From Pseudoalteromonas sp. H105 (GTDB taxonomy: Bacteria > Pseudomonadota > Gammaproteobacteria > Enterobacterales > Alteromonadaceae), in the NCBI RefSeq assembly GCF_001469215.1, contig NZ_LOFH01000002.1:434001-498000 (forward strand): DNA of 64,000 bases, written 5' to 3'. The number at the start of each line of letters is the position of its first letter. Position 1 is the first letter of the stretch. The notes below the pieces were generated by a model. The model saw only the letters and a list, made by a program, of their open reading frames with translations. It did not search any database and had not been told where the DNA came from. This document shows, piece by piece, positions 56,643 to 64,000 of the stretch. The position numbers and the translations under genes were made by a program.

Positions 56643-57242
56643 ATGTTAACAAACAAAGAGTTTAGAATGGTTCAAGCTTTATTAAAAACGGCCATTGACT
56701 CCCAACGTCAAGAGCTGGAAAATTTCGAAAATGATAATCACCGAGATGCTGCAGAGAAAAAGCTCATCAGTTTGGTGTCTGCAAAAAACAAGTTAAGGCA
56801 CCTAGCAGATAAAAACATCAAGAAAAGAAGTGAATTAGGCATGCCAAAACTGTTACTCGTCGATGATGCGCCATCGATGCTTGGCGTGGCATCTAAGCTT
56901 TTTTCAGAAGTTGGCTTTGAAAAAATTCAAACGGTTGAAAATGCCGATAAAGCACTTAAGTTATTATTGGCCGATGCCGCTTCTGGGGTGCCGTATGATA
57001 TTGTGATCACTGATTGGGAGATGGAAGGTAAAACAGGGTTAGATTTACTGAAAATAATCAGAACGAGTGAGGCATTACTCGATACACATGTATTCATTTT
57101 AACCTCACACAGTGAGCAGCAAAATATTGTTAGTGCGATTGAGGCCGGTGTTACAGGGTACCTGCTTAAACCAATTAACTTCAAAATGTTAGAGAAAAAA
57201 TTTAAGGAATACCTACCTGAAATTGAAACAAACTCTAATTAA
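56643..57242 (+). CDS. CheY-like single-domain response regulator with N-terminal helices
   Basis: The 199-residue protein has about 70 helical, charged residues and then a receiver domain: LLVDDAPSML, phosphoacceptor Asp in VITDWEMEGKTG, Thr in ILTSH and Lys in LLKPIN. It has no output domain. It stands alone; partner kinase unknown, perhaps acting in chemotaxis or via protein-protein contacts. Confidence 0.85.
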   Translation: MLTNKEFRMVQALLKTAIDSQRQELENFENDNHRDAAEKKLISLVSAKNKLRHLADKNIKKRSELGMPKLLLVDDAPSMLGVASKLFSEVGFEKIQTVENADKALKLLLADAASGVPYDIVITDWEMEGKTGLDLLKIIRTSEALLDTHVFILTSHSEQQNIVSAIEAGVTGYLLKPINFKMLEKKFKEYLPEIETNSN

Positions 57243-57422
57243 GCGGTGTGAATGTGTAAGGTCCCCTGGCCTAATGAAAACGGTTAAGTCAGGCATTCTT
57301 GCTAATTCATGAACGCGACGAGCTAACCCAGCATGAGTTATAAACCGAGGTTACACGAAAGTTTTGTATCGGCTACTATTTTGAGTTAATAGGTTCTGTT
57401 GTCTGAGTGTGTTTTTAATATG

Positions 57423-58496
57423 TTATGGCACTGCTAAATCACGTAAACGCGCAACAGTTGCTTGATAAGTCGCACAATGCTCTGGATCAAGGTTTGAGAT
57501 ATAGCTGTGAATCAGATCTAGCTCTACCTTATTGCCTTTATTTTTAAGAGCAAACTCTTCAATTGCTGAGCAGCGGCGGTGATCGTCGTACATTAAGTCC
57601 AAGGTTGGTGTGAGTACGTTTAGACTTTGTGCATTGGCAAAATTAGCTACCCAACTCGCCCTGCCACTTCGCGTTGTATTATCTTTATTAATATTTAGGG
57701 ATGCTAGCTTATCGAGCCATTTCTGCTCAAAACCATGCATTGTATAGTGTGCAATGTACTCCATATCAGGGCTACATACATCGACATTGTCTGTTTCCTC
57801 TATTCGCTGCCCACGGAGCAAAGTAATTTGCTCTAACCAGTGCTCGGTTGGCTTATGGGTTTCTACGCCACTGCTGCTTAAAATAGCCAGTCGTAGCGAT
57901 GAGTAAACTCCTGCACAATTCCAACGAGTGCCTGTGCCCACTACGCGGGTGTGCCAGGTTACTGCTTTGTTTAAATCTTTTTCTACGACAAACTCCCCTG
58001 ATTCATAGCTAGTTGCCAGTATGTTCATGCATCCTGCATGGCCATTTATTCCACACTCAGACCAGTAGCGATGTGCTAACCCTTTGTTTTGCAGTTGGTG
58101 AGCAGCGATATGGCCAGCGTTATATTGAAGGTTATTTAACTTGATGTCTGACAGTTCACTTAGTGTGTCTAAATCATCTAAAAAGTCTTGCACTTGCGAT
58201 ACATCAATAGGTTCGCCGTTAAAATGATGCTTTTTATTAATGAGTTCAGCTGCACTCAGTTGGGCATTCAAAATAATAGCGAAATTAACTGCGTCAAACT
58301 TCATTTCACGTGTTGCTGTCTCTAAGGTATTTATGTGTAGTTGTAACTCATTTATGTCTAACGTATTGAGAGGATCTGTACTGTAAAGTTGCGTTTGAAT
58401 TGCTTTGTGAGCGTGATTTACATCGTCAAGTGTTACAGCAAAGCTGGGTAAGCTAAATGCTAATAAGCATAACGTGATACGTTTGACCTTTCTCAT
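57423..58496 (-). CDS. Exported protein with Sel1-like segment
   Basis: The 357-residue product has a signal peptide (about 1-20). Its middle (CMNILATSYESGEFVVEKDLNKAVTWHTRVV) resembles a Sel1/TPR repeat; eight or so cysteines suggest disulfides in the periplasm. No family is recognised. Monocistronic. Confidence 0.7.
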   Translation of the reverse strand: MRKVKRITLCLLAFSLPSFAVTLDDVNHAHKAIQTQLYSTDPLNTLDINELQLHINTLETATREMKFDAVNFAIILNAQLSAAELINKKHHFNGEPIDVSQVQDFLDDLDTLSELSDIKLNNLQYNAGHIAAHQLQNKGLAHRYWSECGINGHAGCMNILATSYESGEFVVEKDLNKAVTWHTRVVGTGTRWNCAGVYSSLRLAILSSSGVETHKPTEHWLEQITLLRGQRIEETDNVDVCSPDMEYIAHYTMHGFEQKWLDKLASLNINKDNTTRSGRASWVANFANAQSLNVLTPTLDLMYDDHRRCSAIEEFALKNKGNKVELDLIHSYISNLDPEHCATYQATVARLRDLAVP

Positions 58497-58690
58497 CGTC
58501 GATCCCTCTTGTTGTTATTTTTATTTCTCAAAAAGCTTTATTTACAATACAGTAAAGTGACGCTATTTACATATACACATGATAAATTTAGAGGAATAAT
58601 TGAGGGTTACGAAATAAAAAGCACTTACTGGTCTTCAGCAAATGCTTGTCGATTATATCCCCAAGCCACTTGGGTATATATGCTAAATAG

Positions 58691-59356
58691 TTAGCGCTTT
58701 TGTGCAACGTAACCGCTAAAGCCTAAAGCTTTAAAATAGAGCTTACCTATACTAAAGCGAGTTTCGTCGAGCAGGTCGGCTAAGCGAATACGATCTAACG
58801 GGTAAAACTCATGCTCAAAATTATGTTTCATGCGCTCTACGCCAACCTCTGTTAAACCTAATTGTTGGCAAAGCGTAAATTGAGCATCGCGTTCAAAGGT
58901 GGTTTCAGGGCGCATTAAATCGGCTATGTATAAATTAGCGTGTGACTTTAGCTGTTTAGCGATGGCTTTAAACATGTCTTTCTTGTCGCCGTTATCAGCT
59001 AAAAAATGCATAACGAGTAAGCAAACTGCGGCATCAGCGGGATCGTTCAACTCATTTATACTGCCTGCATGCACTTTGACTCGCTCGCTAATCCCTAAAT
59101 CTGAAAAGCGCTGCTGTCCTATATTGAGCATATCAATAGATACATCTTGTGCTGTAAAGCGCCATGTTGGGTTTATTGCAGCTAGTTGAGCAATGTCTTT
59201 GCCAGTACCCGAACCAATAACTAAAATATGTGCATTATCGACAAGTGTGGCGCTCAATTGCGTTGCAGTGCAACTGTGTAGCAGGTCATAACCTGGTACT
59301 AGGCGAACAATACGTGAATCATACTCAGTGGCTTCGTCTTGTGTGAATGATGGCAA
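58691..59356 (-). CDS. Class I SAM-dependent methyltransferase
   Basis: The 221-residue protein has motif I ILVIGSGTGKDIAQL (about 50-64), the acidic motif II region FTAQDVSIDM and AAVCLLVMHFL. The EYDSRIVRLVPGYDLLH N-terminus is shared with CmoA/UbiE-like small-molecule or tRNA-precursor methyltransferases. The substrate is unknown. It follows sbcC by 12 nt, so it may be the last gene of the sbcDC operon. Confidence 0.82.
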   Translation of the reverse strand: MPSFTQDEATEYDSRIVRLVPGYDLLHSCTATQLSATLVDNAHILVIGSGTGKDIAQLAAINPTWRFTAQDVSIDMLNIGQQRFSDLGISERVKVHAGSINELNDPADAAVCLLVMHFLADNGDKKDMFKAIAKQLKSHANLYIADLMRPETTFERDAQFTLCQQLGLTEVGVERMKHNFEHEFYPLDRIRLADLLDETRFSIGKLYFKALGFSGYVAQKR

Positions 59357-59368
59357 AGTTTCAATCCT

Positions 59369-62300
59369 TTAAATGATAGAAATGGTAGAAAAACCACCTG
59401 GTTTTTTCGCTACGTGAACCACAGTGGAAACGCGTTCTGTTAGCTGTGATACATGAGATATCACCCCTACTTTTCGCCCTTGCGCTTGCAATGAATCAAG
59501 TGCATCCATTGCAATACTGAGGGTTTCACTGTCTAACGTACCAAACCCTTCGTCAATAAACAAAGAGTTAATACTTACTTTGTTTGATGAAAGTGAGGCA
59601 AGCCCTAATGCAAGTGCCAACGACACTAAAAATGACTCACCACCAGAGAGGGTATTAACAGAGCGTTGTTCGTCAGCCATATCACGGTCGATAATAGCAA
59701 TGTCGAGAGTTTGTGCGATGGCTGTTAGCTCATAGCGTTTGTTGAGCGTTTTTAGGTGGCTATTAGCATAATGCAGGAGAATTTTTAGCGTTTGCGTTTG
59801 CGCTAAGTTACGCATAGTTTTACCCGTAGCATCGCCAAGAACTTTATTTAACAAATTCCACTGTTCAACTTGCTGTTGTAAAGAGCTCAACTCGCTCTGT
59901 TTGGTGTGCAGTGCTTTAGCGTTTTGATGGTGTTGCTCAAGCACGGTATTGGTTTCAAGCTGCGTTTTATGCAGTGCTGTTTGCGCTTGTGTGAGGTCAG
60001 TTAATTGCGTTAATAGTGCCTGCTCTGTTTGTGCTGGTTTATCACTAGTTTGATGTTGCTTTTCGGCATTTTGTTGCTGTTTTAGTAAAGCATTTGCATC
60101 CACTAATGCTTGGGTTAATTGCTCATGTTGTTTTAACTGGGCTTTGATTTCATCATTACTTAGAGTTAGTAAAAATGTGATCCGTTCTTCAGTCGCATCA
60201 CTATATTGGCGCTTAAAATCAGCAAACCAATGGTTATAACGCTCATCTAGACTCGCTTGTTCTTGATCATTCTCAAGTAGGCGTTGCTGGTAATTTTTCA
60301 CTGTGATTGTTTGTTCATCACGTTGCTTAACGGCGTGATCATAAGCTTGCTGGCCTTTGGTAAGCTGTGCTTGGCATTGTTCGAGTTGCGTACTCAGGTT
60401 TGCTTGGTATTGATCTGCGCTTATTTCTTGATTGTTAAATAGCGCAAGGCGCTCTGATTGCACGCTATTGTGCTGTTGTTCTAGCTTAGTTAATTCATCA
60501 TTTAAGGCTGCTAATGTGCTTTGGGCATGACTAATAAGCGGAGTAAGATGTTGTATTTTTTGTTCTGCACTCTCAAGGTGCTTTTGATTTTGTTCAAGCT
60601 GCTGTTGGGTTTGCTGGTAATGCTCAACCTGTGTGTTTAAATCTGCTAAGTCAAGAGACTGGTTTTGTAGTTGCTGCCAAAACTCAGTGTCAGCAAATTG
60701 CGTGTTTAAGCTTGCTGTTAGCTTAGTTAATTGCTCACTTAGCTCACTGTGTTTGTGATTAAGTTGACCATGTTGATATGTTAAATCAGCATGTTTGCTG
60801 CGTATTTGTTGTTCGGTTTGTTGCTCTGAATGGAGCGTATTTTGCAACTGCTTTAGCTTTTCTTGCATATTACGCTGCTGTTTTTGCAGTTCAAAACTTT
60901 GGGCTTTTTGCTCACTTAATTGTTGGTAACGTGCGTCTAATTGCTCACTCGTTAAGTCATTAAGGTCAGTACGTGTGCCTTGCATAGTGTGTTTTATTTC
61001 TTGCTGTTTAGCTTTGGCACTGTTTATAACTTGCCCCAGCTGAGCATGCTCAGAGACTAAAACAGCGTGCTGAGTTTGCTGTTCATGAAGTTGTGTTTGT
61101 GCCAATTCATGATGCTTTTTTGCGTTTGTATAATCGCTTTCAAAGTCGGCTATTAAGTTATTCAGCTGAGGGTTTTGATCAGCAATATAAGGGTGCTCGG
61201 TGGCGCCACAAACAAGACATGGTTCGTTGGGTGCTAGTTGACTTCGTAAATGTTCTACATTCTCACTTGCGCGCAGTCGTGCTTTATTTAGGGTATCTTC
61301 AGTGTGTTTTAATGTTTGCTGTGAATTGAATAATTGCTGCTTTAGAGCCACTTCGCTCTGTTCGCTTTCTTTGAGCTTTAAAGCTATATGAGTTTGTTGC
61401 TGAGTACTGTGTTTTATTTCAATGTTAAATTGTTTGTAGTGCCTACGTTGTTCTTTTAAATAATCAATATATTTAATTTGAGCGTCACAATCTGCCATAT
61501 TAAATTGCTCTTGCTGTGCATTGAGCTGAGTCAATGCTGTATGCTCATTTTGCAATAGCTGCTGGCTATCTGTTACCTTGGCCGTATGTAGTGCGAGTTG
61601 CTCAGTGTAATTTGCCAGCTCGGCAGTTATTTTTTTCTGTTGCGCTGTGCTGGTATGTATTTGCTCGGTAATGCTTATAAACTGCTTAAAATTGTGTTGG
61701 TGGTAAGCCCAGTCACTGGCTAGAGCTTGTAGCTGGTTGTGCTGTGTTAACCAGCTCTGCAGTTCTTTTTTAAGCTTCTCAGCGTCGTTATAACTGGTTT
61801 GACTTTGTTTTAGCTGCTGCTGTGTATCGTTTAATTGACTTTGTTGTTTGGCAATTTGTTGGCAGGTACTCGTTTTACTTTGGCTAAACATCGCTAACTG
61901 ATTATCGAGCTCGCGGGCTTTAGCAATGACCGGCTCAGCTTCTTGCTTGTTTTGTTTAGCGCTTTGTAAAGCATCGCTATGCTTTTGTAGTGCCTGGCTT
62001 AGGTCAGCTATAATCGCTGTGTGATCTGTATTGTTCAAATCACGGATTTTATTTGCTAAGTCATCATTTTGGCTGTTGATACTTGCAACCCGGTTGCGGT
62101 TGTCTTTGATCTCTAACGCGCTTTGCGCTTGTTTTGCTTGTTCGCTCTTTTGAGCAATTGCGCTAACAGCCTCACTGGCCTGTTGTTGCTGTTGCACTGC
62201 TTGCTGAACGTTTTGCGCTAAAGTATTAGCCTGTTTAAACCAGTTAACGCCTTGCTCTGCTAAGGCAAGGTTTTTTTTGTTTTGCTTTATTTGCTGTTCT

Positions 62301-63019
62301 AACTCTGCCAATTGCGTGGTTTTTGCCGCCAGCTCTTCGTCGCTGAGCAAGGTATAACTGGCAAGACTGGCTTTTAATAATTCTAGTCTATCTTTTTGTT
62401 CTTTATGACGCTCAAAAATACGCTTACCAATTAAGCTAAACTTATCGGTGCCGGTTAAGCATTCTAACAATTGGGCTCGCTCATCGCCGGTGGCTTTTAA
62501 AAAAGCGGCAAACTCATGTTGGGCTAATAGCACGGCGCGTGAGAACTGCTCAAAGCTCAGTCCTATTTTGTGTTCTACTTCCTTTATTGTTGTACTTTTG
62601 TCTGCAATAAGCGTTTCGTCAGGTAAGGCATATAGGGTATGTTCTGCTGTTTTTAGTTTACCGCTTACTTTTTTATGTGTTCTTTGAATTGAATAGCGCG
62701 CACTGTAAAGCTGTTTATCTTGGCCAACAAATTCAACCTCAGCATAGCCTTCCCATTTTCCTTTACGTAATAGATTGCGTGGATCATTGAGTTTTATACT
62801 GTCGCCATTAAAGTCAATAAGGTTGCCTTTATCGCCTCTTAAGCGTGCAGTTTTAGTATACAACGCTAGGCAAATTGCATCTAAAAATGTGCTCTTTCCT
62901 GCGCCTGTATCCCCGGTGATAGCAAAGAGGCCCGCTTCTTTTAGTGGTGTCTTGGTGAAGTCAATTTCAGCGTCAACAATCGAGGCTAAGTTATGGATCC
63001 GTACAGCGGTTATTTTCAT
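59369..63019 (-). CDS. sbcC: SbcC, ATPase subunit of the SbcCD nuclease
   Basis: The 1216-residue SMC-like protein has Walker A ITGDTGAGKSTFLD at about 33-46, two long glutamine-rich coiled coils, a central zinc hook CLVCG (about 606), and C-terminal signature TLSGGESFLVSLALALGLA with Walker B LFIDEGFGTLD. SbcCD cleaves DNA hairpins and processes ends. It is somewhat longer than E. coli SbcC (1048) through longer coils. It overlaps sbcD by 4 nt. Confidence 0.95.
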   Translation of the reverse strand: MKITAVRIHNLASIVDAEIDFTKTPLKEAGLFAITGDTGAGKSTFLDAICLALYTKTARLRGDKGNLIDFNGDSIKLNDPRNLLRKGKWEGYAEVEFVGQDKQLYSARYSIQRTHKKVSGKLKTAEHTLYALPDETLIADKSTTIKEVEHKIGLSFEQFSRAVLLAQHEFAAFLKATGDERAQLLECLTGTDKFSLIGKRIFERHKEQKDRLELLKASLASYTLLSDEELAAKTTQLAELEQQIKQNKKNLALAEQGVNWFKQANTLAQNVQQAVQQQQQASEAVSAIAQKSEQAKQAQSALEIKDNRNRVASINSQNDDLANKIRDLNNTDHTAIIADLSQALQKHSDALQSAKQNKQEAEPVIAKARELDNQLAMFSQSKTSTCQQIAKQQSQLNDTQQQLKQSQTSYNDAEKLKKELQSWLTQHNQLQALASDWAYHQHNFKQFISITEQIHTSTAQQKKITAELANYTEQLALHTAKVTDSQQLLQNEHTALTQLNAQQEQFNMADCDAQIKYIDYLKEQRRHYKQFNIEIKHSTQQQTHIALKLKESEQSEVALKQQLFNSQQTLKHTEDTLNKARLRASENVEHLRSQLAPNEPCLVCGATEHPYIADQNPQLNNLIADFESDYTNAKKHHELAQTQLHEQQTQHAVLVSEHAQLGQVINSAKAKQQEIKHTMQGTRTDLNDLTSEQLDARYQQLSEQKAQSFELQKQQRNMQEKLKQLQNTLHSEQQTEQQIRSKHADLTYQHGQLNHKHSELSEQLTKLTASLNTQFADTEFWQQLQNQSLDLADLNTQVEHYQQTQQQLEQNQKHLESAEQKIQHLTPLISHAQSTLAALNDELTKLEQQHNSVQSERLALFNNQEISADQYQANLSTQLEQCQAQLTKGQQAYDHAVKQRDEQTITVKNYQQRLLENDQEQASLDERYNHWFADFKRQYSDATEERITFLLTLSNDEIKAQLKQHEQLTQALVDANALLKQQQNAEKQHQTSDKPAQTEQALLTQLTDLTQAQTALHKTQLETNTVLEQHHQNAKALHTKQSELSSLQQQVEQWNLLNKVLGDATGKTMRNLAQTQTLKILLHYANSHLKTLNKRYELTAIAQTLDIAIIDRDMADEQRSVNTLSGGESFLVSLALALGLASLSSNKVSINSLFIDEGFGTLDSETLSIAMDALDSLQAQGRKVGVISHVSQLTERVSTVVHVAKKPGGFSTISII

Positions 63020-64000
63020 AATTGTTCTTGCTCCGCCAGTTCACTTATTACGGCATTTAATAACGTTTTTATTTCCTCTGGCACATCTTGCCCTGCCATG
63101 TCTTTATCGTTGGCAAAGGCTTGCTCAAGTAAATTAATAGGATTAAGCATTTCAACCTGGTTTAAATCTTCAAATACAGTGTTGTTTGATTGAGTTTGAT
63201 TGTTTTCACGTACACGTTCGATACCACAAAAACGAATGTTCTTACCCTCTAACGCTTGCTCAATTTGCTCCCTGAACGTTGTATCTGTATCACTGGATTT
63301 TAACTTAACTCTTAAATATGGTGCGACGGCATTTTCATCTGCTTTTAATGCATTAATTTGCTCGCATAATGCGGCTAATGGAACACACTCGCCTTCGGGT
63401 AATATCAACACATCAGCAGAGCGAGGAATGTAAAGGGGGTTTACAGTGGTCACTATTTGCTGTTTGTCGTCGGTATTAAATTCTACAAGGTTCACTTGAT
63501 GGGTATAGTTTCGTTCGGAAAATGACATCGGCATAGGTGTGCCGCAATAACGAATGGTGTTTGATTTAGCGACCTTTTGTGCTTTGTGTAAATGACCAAG
63601 TGCCACGTAATCAGCCTGCTCGCTAAATACCTTTGCTGTTATAGCTTCTTCACCACCTATCACTAAGTTGCGTTCAGAGTCACTTGAGATATCGCCGCCT
63701 TTGGCATGCAAATGCCCCATTACAATCAGAGGCGTGGTATCTGGTTTATCAATTAACGCAAGCTCAGTGCTAAGTTTATAAGCCTGTGCAACGCCTTGAA
63801 CGTAACTAAAACCATCATTTGTGCCACTTAGTGTGCTAACATCACTAGCGCGCAAAAAGGGCATTGCTACAATATGTGCGGCTATAGTGGGTGTGTTAAT
63901 TTTTATTACAACATCAGCTGGGTTTTGTATATCAAACCGCCCTACTACGTGTGTATCAAATTGGGCGAGCAACGGCTGCGCTGCTAATATGCGATTTGCA
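63016..64000 (-). CDS. sbcD: SbcD, nuclease subunit of SbcCD (5' part missing at window edge)
   Basis: The frame is open to the end of the window, and about 100 N-terminal residues lie outside it. The visible part has VMGHLHAKGG and VALGHLHKAQ (metal-site histidines of Mre11-type nucleases) and YCGTPMPMSFSE. A dispersed-element match (63429-63445) lies inside this coding region. SbcD supplies the nuclease active site of the SbcCD complex. Confidence 0.92.
   Translation of the reverse strand, partial: ANRILAAQPLLAQFDTHVVGRFDIQNPADVVIKINTPTIAAHIVAMPFLRASDVSTLSGTNDGFSYVQGVAQAYKLSTELALIDKPDTTPLIVMGHLHAKGGDISSDSERNLVIGGEEAITAKVFSEQADYVALGHLHKAQKVAKSNTIRYCGTPMPMSFSERNYTHQVNLVEFNTDDKQQIVTTVNPLYIPRSADVLILPEGECVPLAALCEQINALKADENAVAPYLRVKLKSSDTDTTFREQIEQALEGKNIRFCGIERVRENNQTQSNNTVFEDLNQVEMLNPINLLEQAFANDKDMAGQDVPEEIKTLLNAVISELAEQEQL
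63429..63445 (+). repeat. Dispersed element copy G, inside sbcD
   Basis: TGTAAAGGGGGTTTACA differs from the consensus at one base. It is the only copy inside a coding region, which may mean it is a chance or functionally constrained copy. Confidence 0.6.

Noticed and set aside
57243..57420. Possible insertion-sequence remnant after the CheY-like gene
   Set aside because: No terminal inverted repeats, transposase fragment or target duplication could be identified.

Overview
The gene content (PpsA/PpsR, class II DAHP synthase, RmuC, SbcCD, GtrA/ArnT-like genes, YdiJ-like oxidase), the AT-rich composition and a filamentous prophage all point to a marine gammaproteobacterium of the Pseudoalteromonas/Alteromonadales type. 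A plasmid-type replication initiator, ParAB, iterons, DnaA boxes, a Tus homologue and a dif-like site lie together among housekeeping-type genes. The simplest reading is that the window covers the origin and terminus of a secondary chromosome (chromid). The genus and replicon assignments are inferences.

Layout. 1-6461: right part or all of a filamentous (Inoviridae) prophage. On the minus strand it carries a Rep, an ssDNA-binding candidate, a coat block that includes an unlisted 26-residue protein, a pIII-like adhesin, a pVI-like protein and Zot; on the plus strand it carries a repressor. It ends at a dif-like site at 6434-6461. 6529-17901: YSC84-type lipoprotein, tyrosine recombinase coupled to a Na+/H+ antiporter, YdiJ-like FAD/Fe-S oxidase, PGPGW protein, PpsA, PpsR and class II AroG. 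17902-22218: the replication control region. It has a 1.3 kb gene-free stretch with two Ter-like sites, a third Ter-like site abutting the start codon of tus, the tus gene, the rep gene, and an origin with iterons, three DnaA boxes and a 15-bp-arm inverted repeat. 22219-24739: parA, parB and a second iteron cluster. 24840-28814: a SWIM/SNF2 helicase, then five tandem copies of a roughly 103-nt small-RNA gene, each with its own promoter and terminator. 28960-42200: rmuC, an unknown gene, a DPP-IV-like lipoprotein, hipBA with four operators spaced exactly 50 bp apart, an amidohydrolase-CIA30 fusion, a LytS/LytTR pair, a di-haem peroxidase and three decayed genes. 42315-47254: a probable lipid A/glycan modification locus (GtrA, GtrB/ArnC-like, ArnT-like, OmpR-type two-component pair). 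47446-64000: katG, HD-GYP and GAF-kinase signalling pair, beta-propeller, LysR/azoreductase divergent pair, CheY-like regulator, periplasmic protein, methyltransferase, sbcC and partial sbcD.

How it fits together. The Ter-like sites are oriented so that a fork leaving the origin leftward stops at 19085-19097. A fork that has travelled round the replicon and enters from the left stops at 19201-19213, about 100 bp further on. This would make replication of the replicon unidirectional (rightward) and place termination immediately beside the origin.

The two strongest candidates for new biology are this origin-adjacent Tus/Ter trap and the five-copy covarying small-RNA array. A dispersed near-palindrome, TGTAATGGGGGTTTACA, occurs seven times between 31 and 64 kb and also has no explanation here. 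No rRNA, tRNA or CRISPR array was seen.
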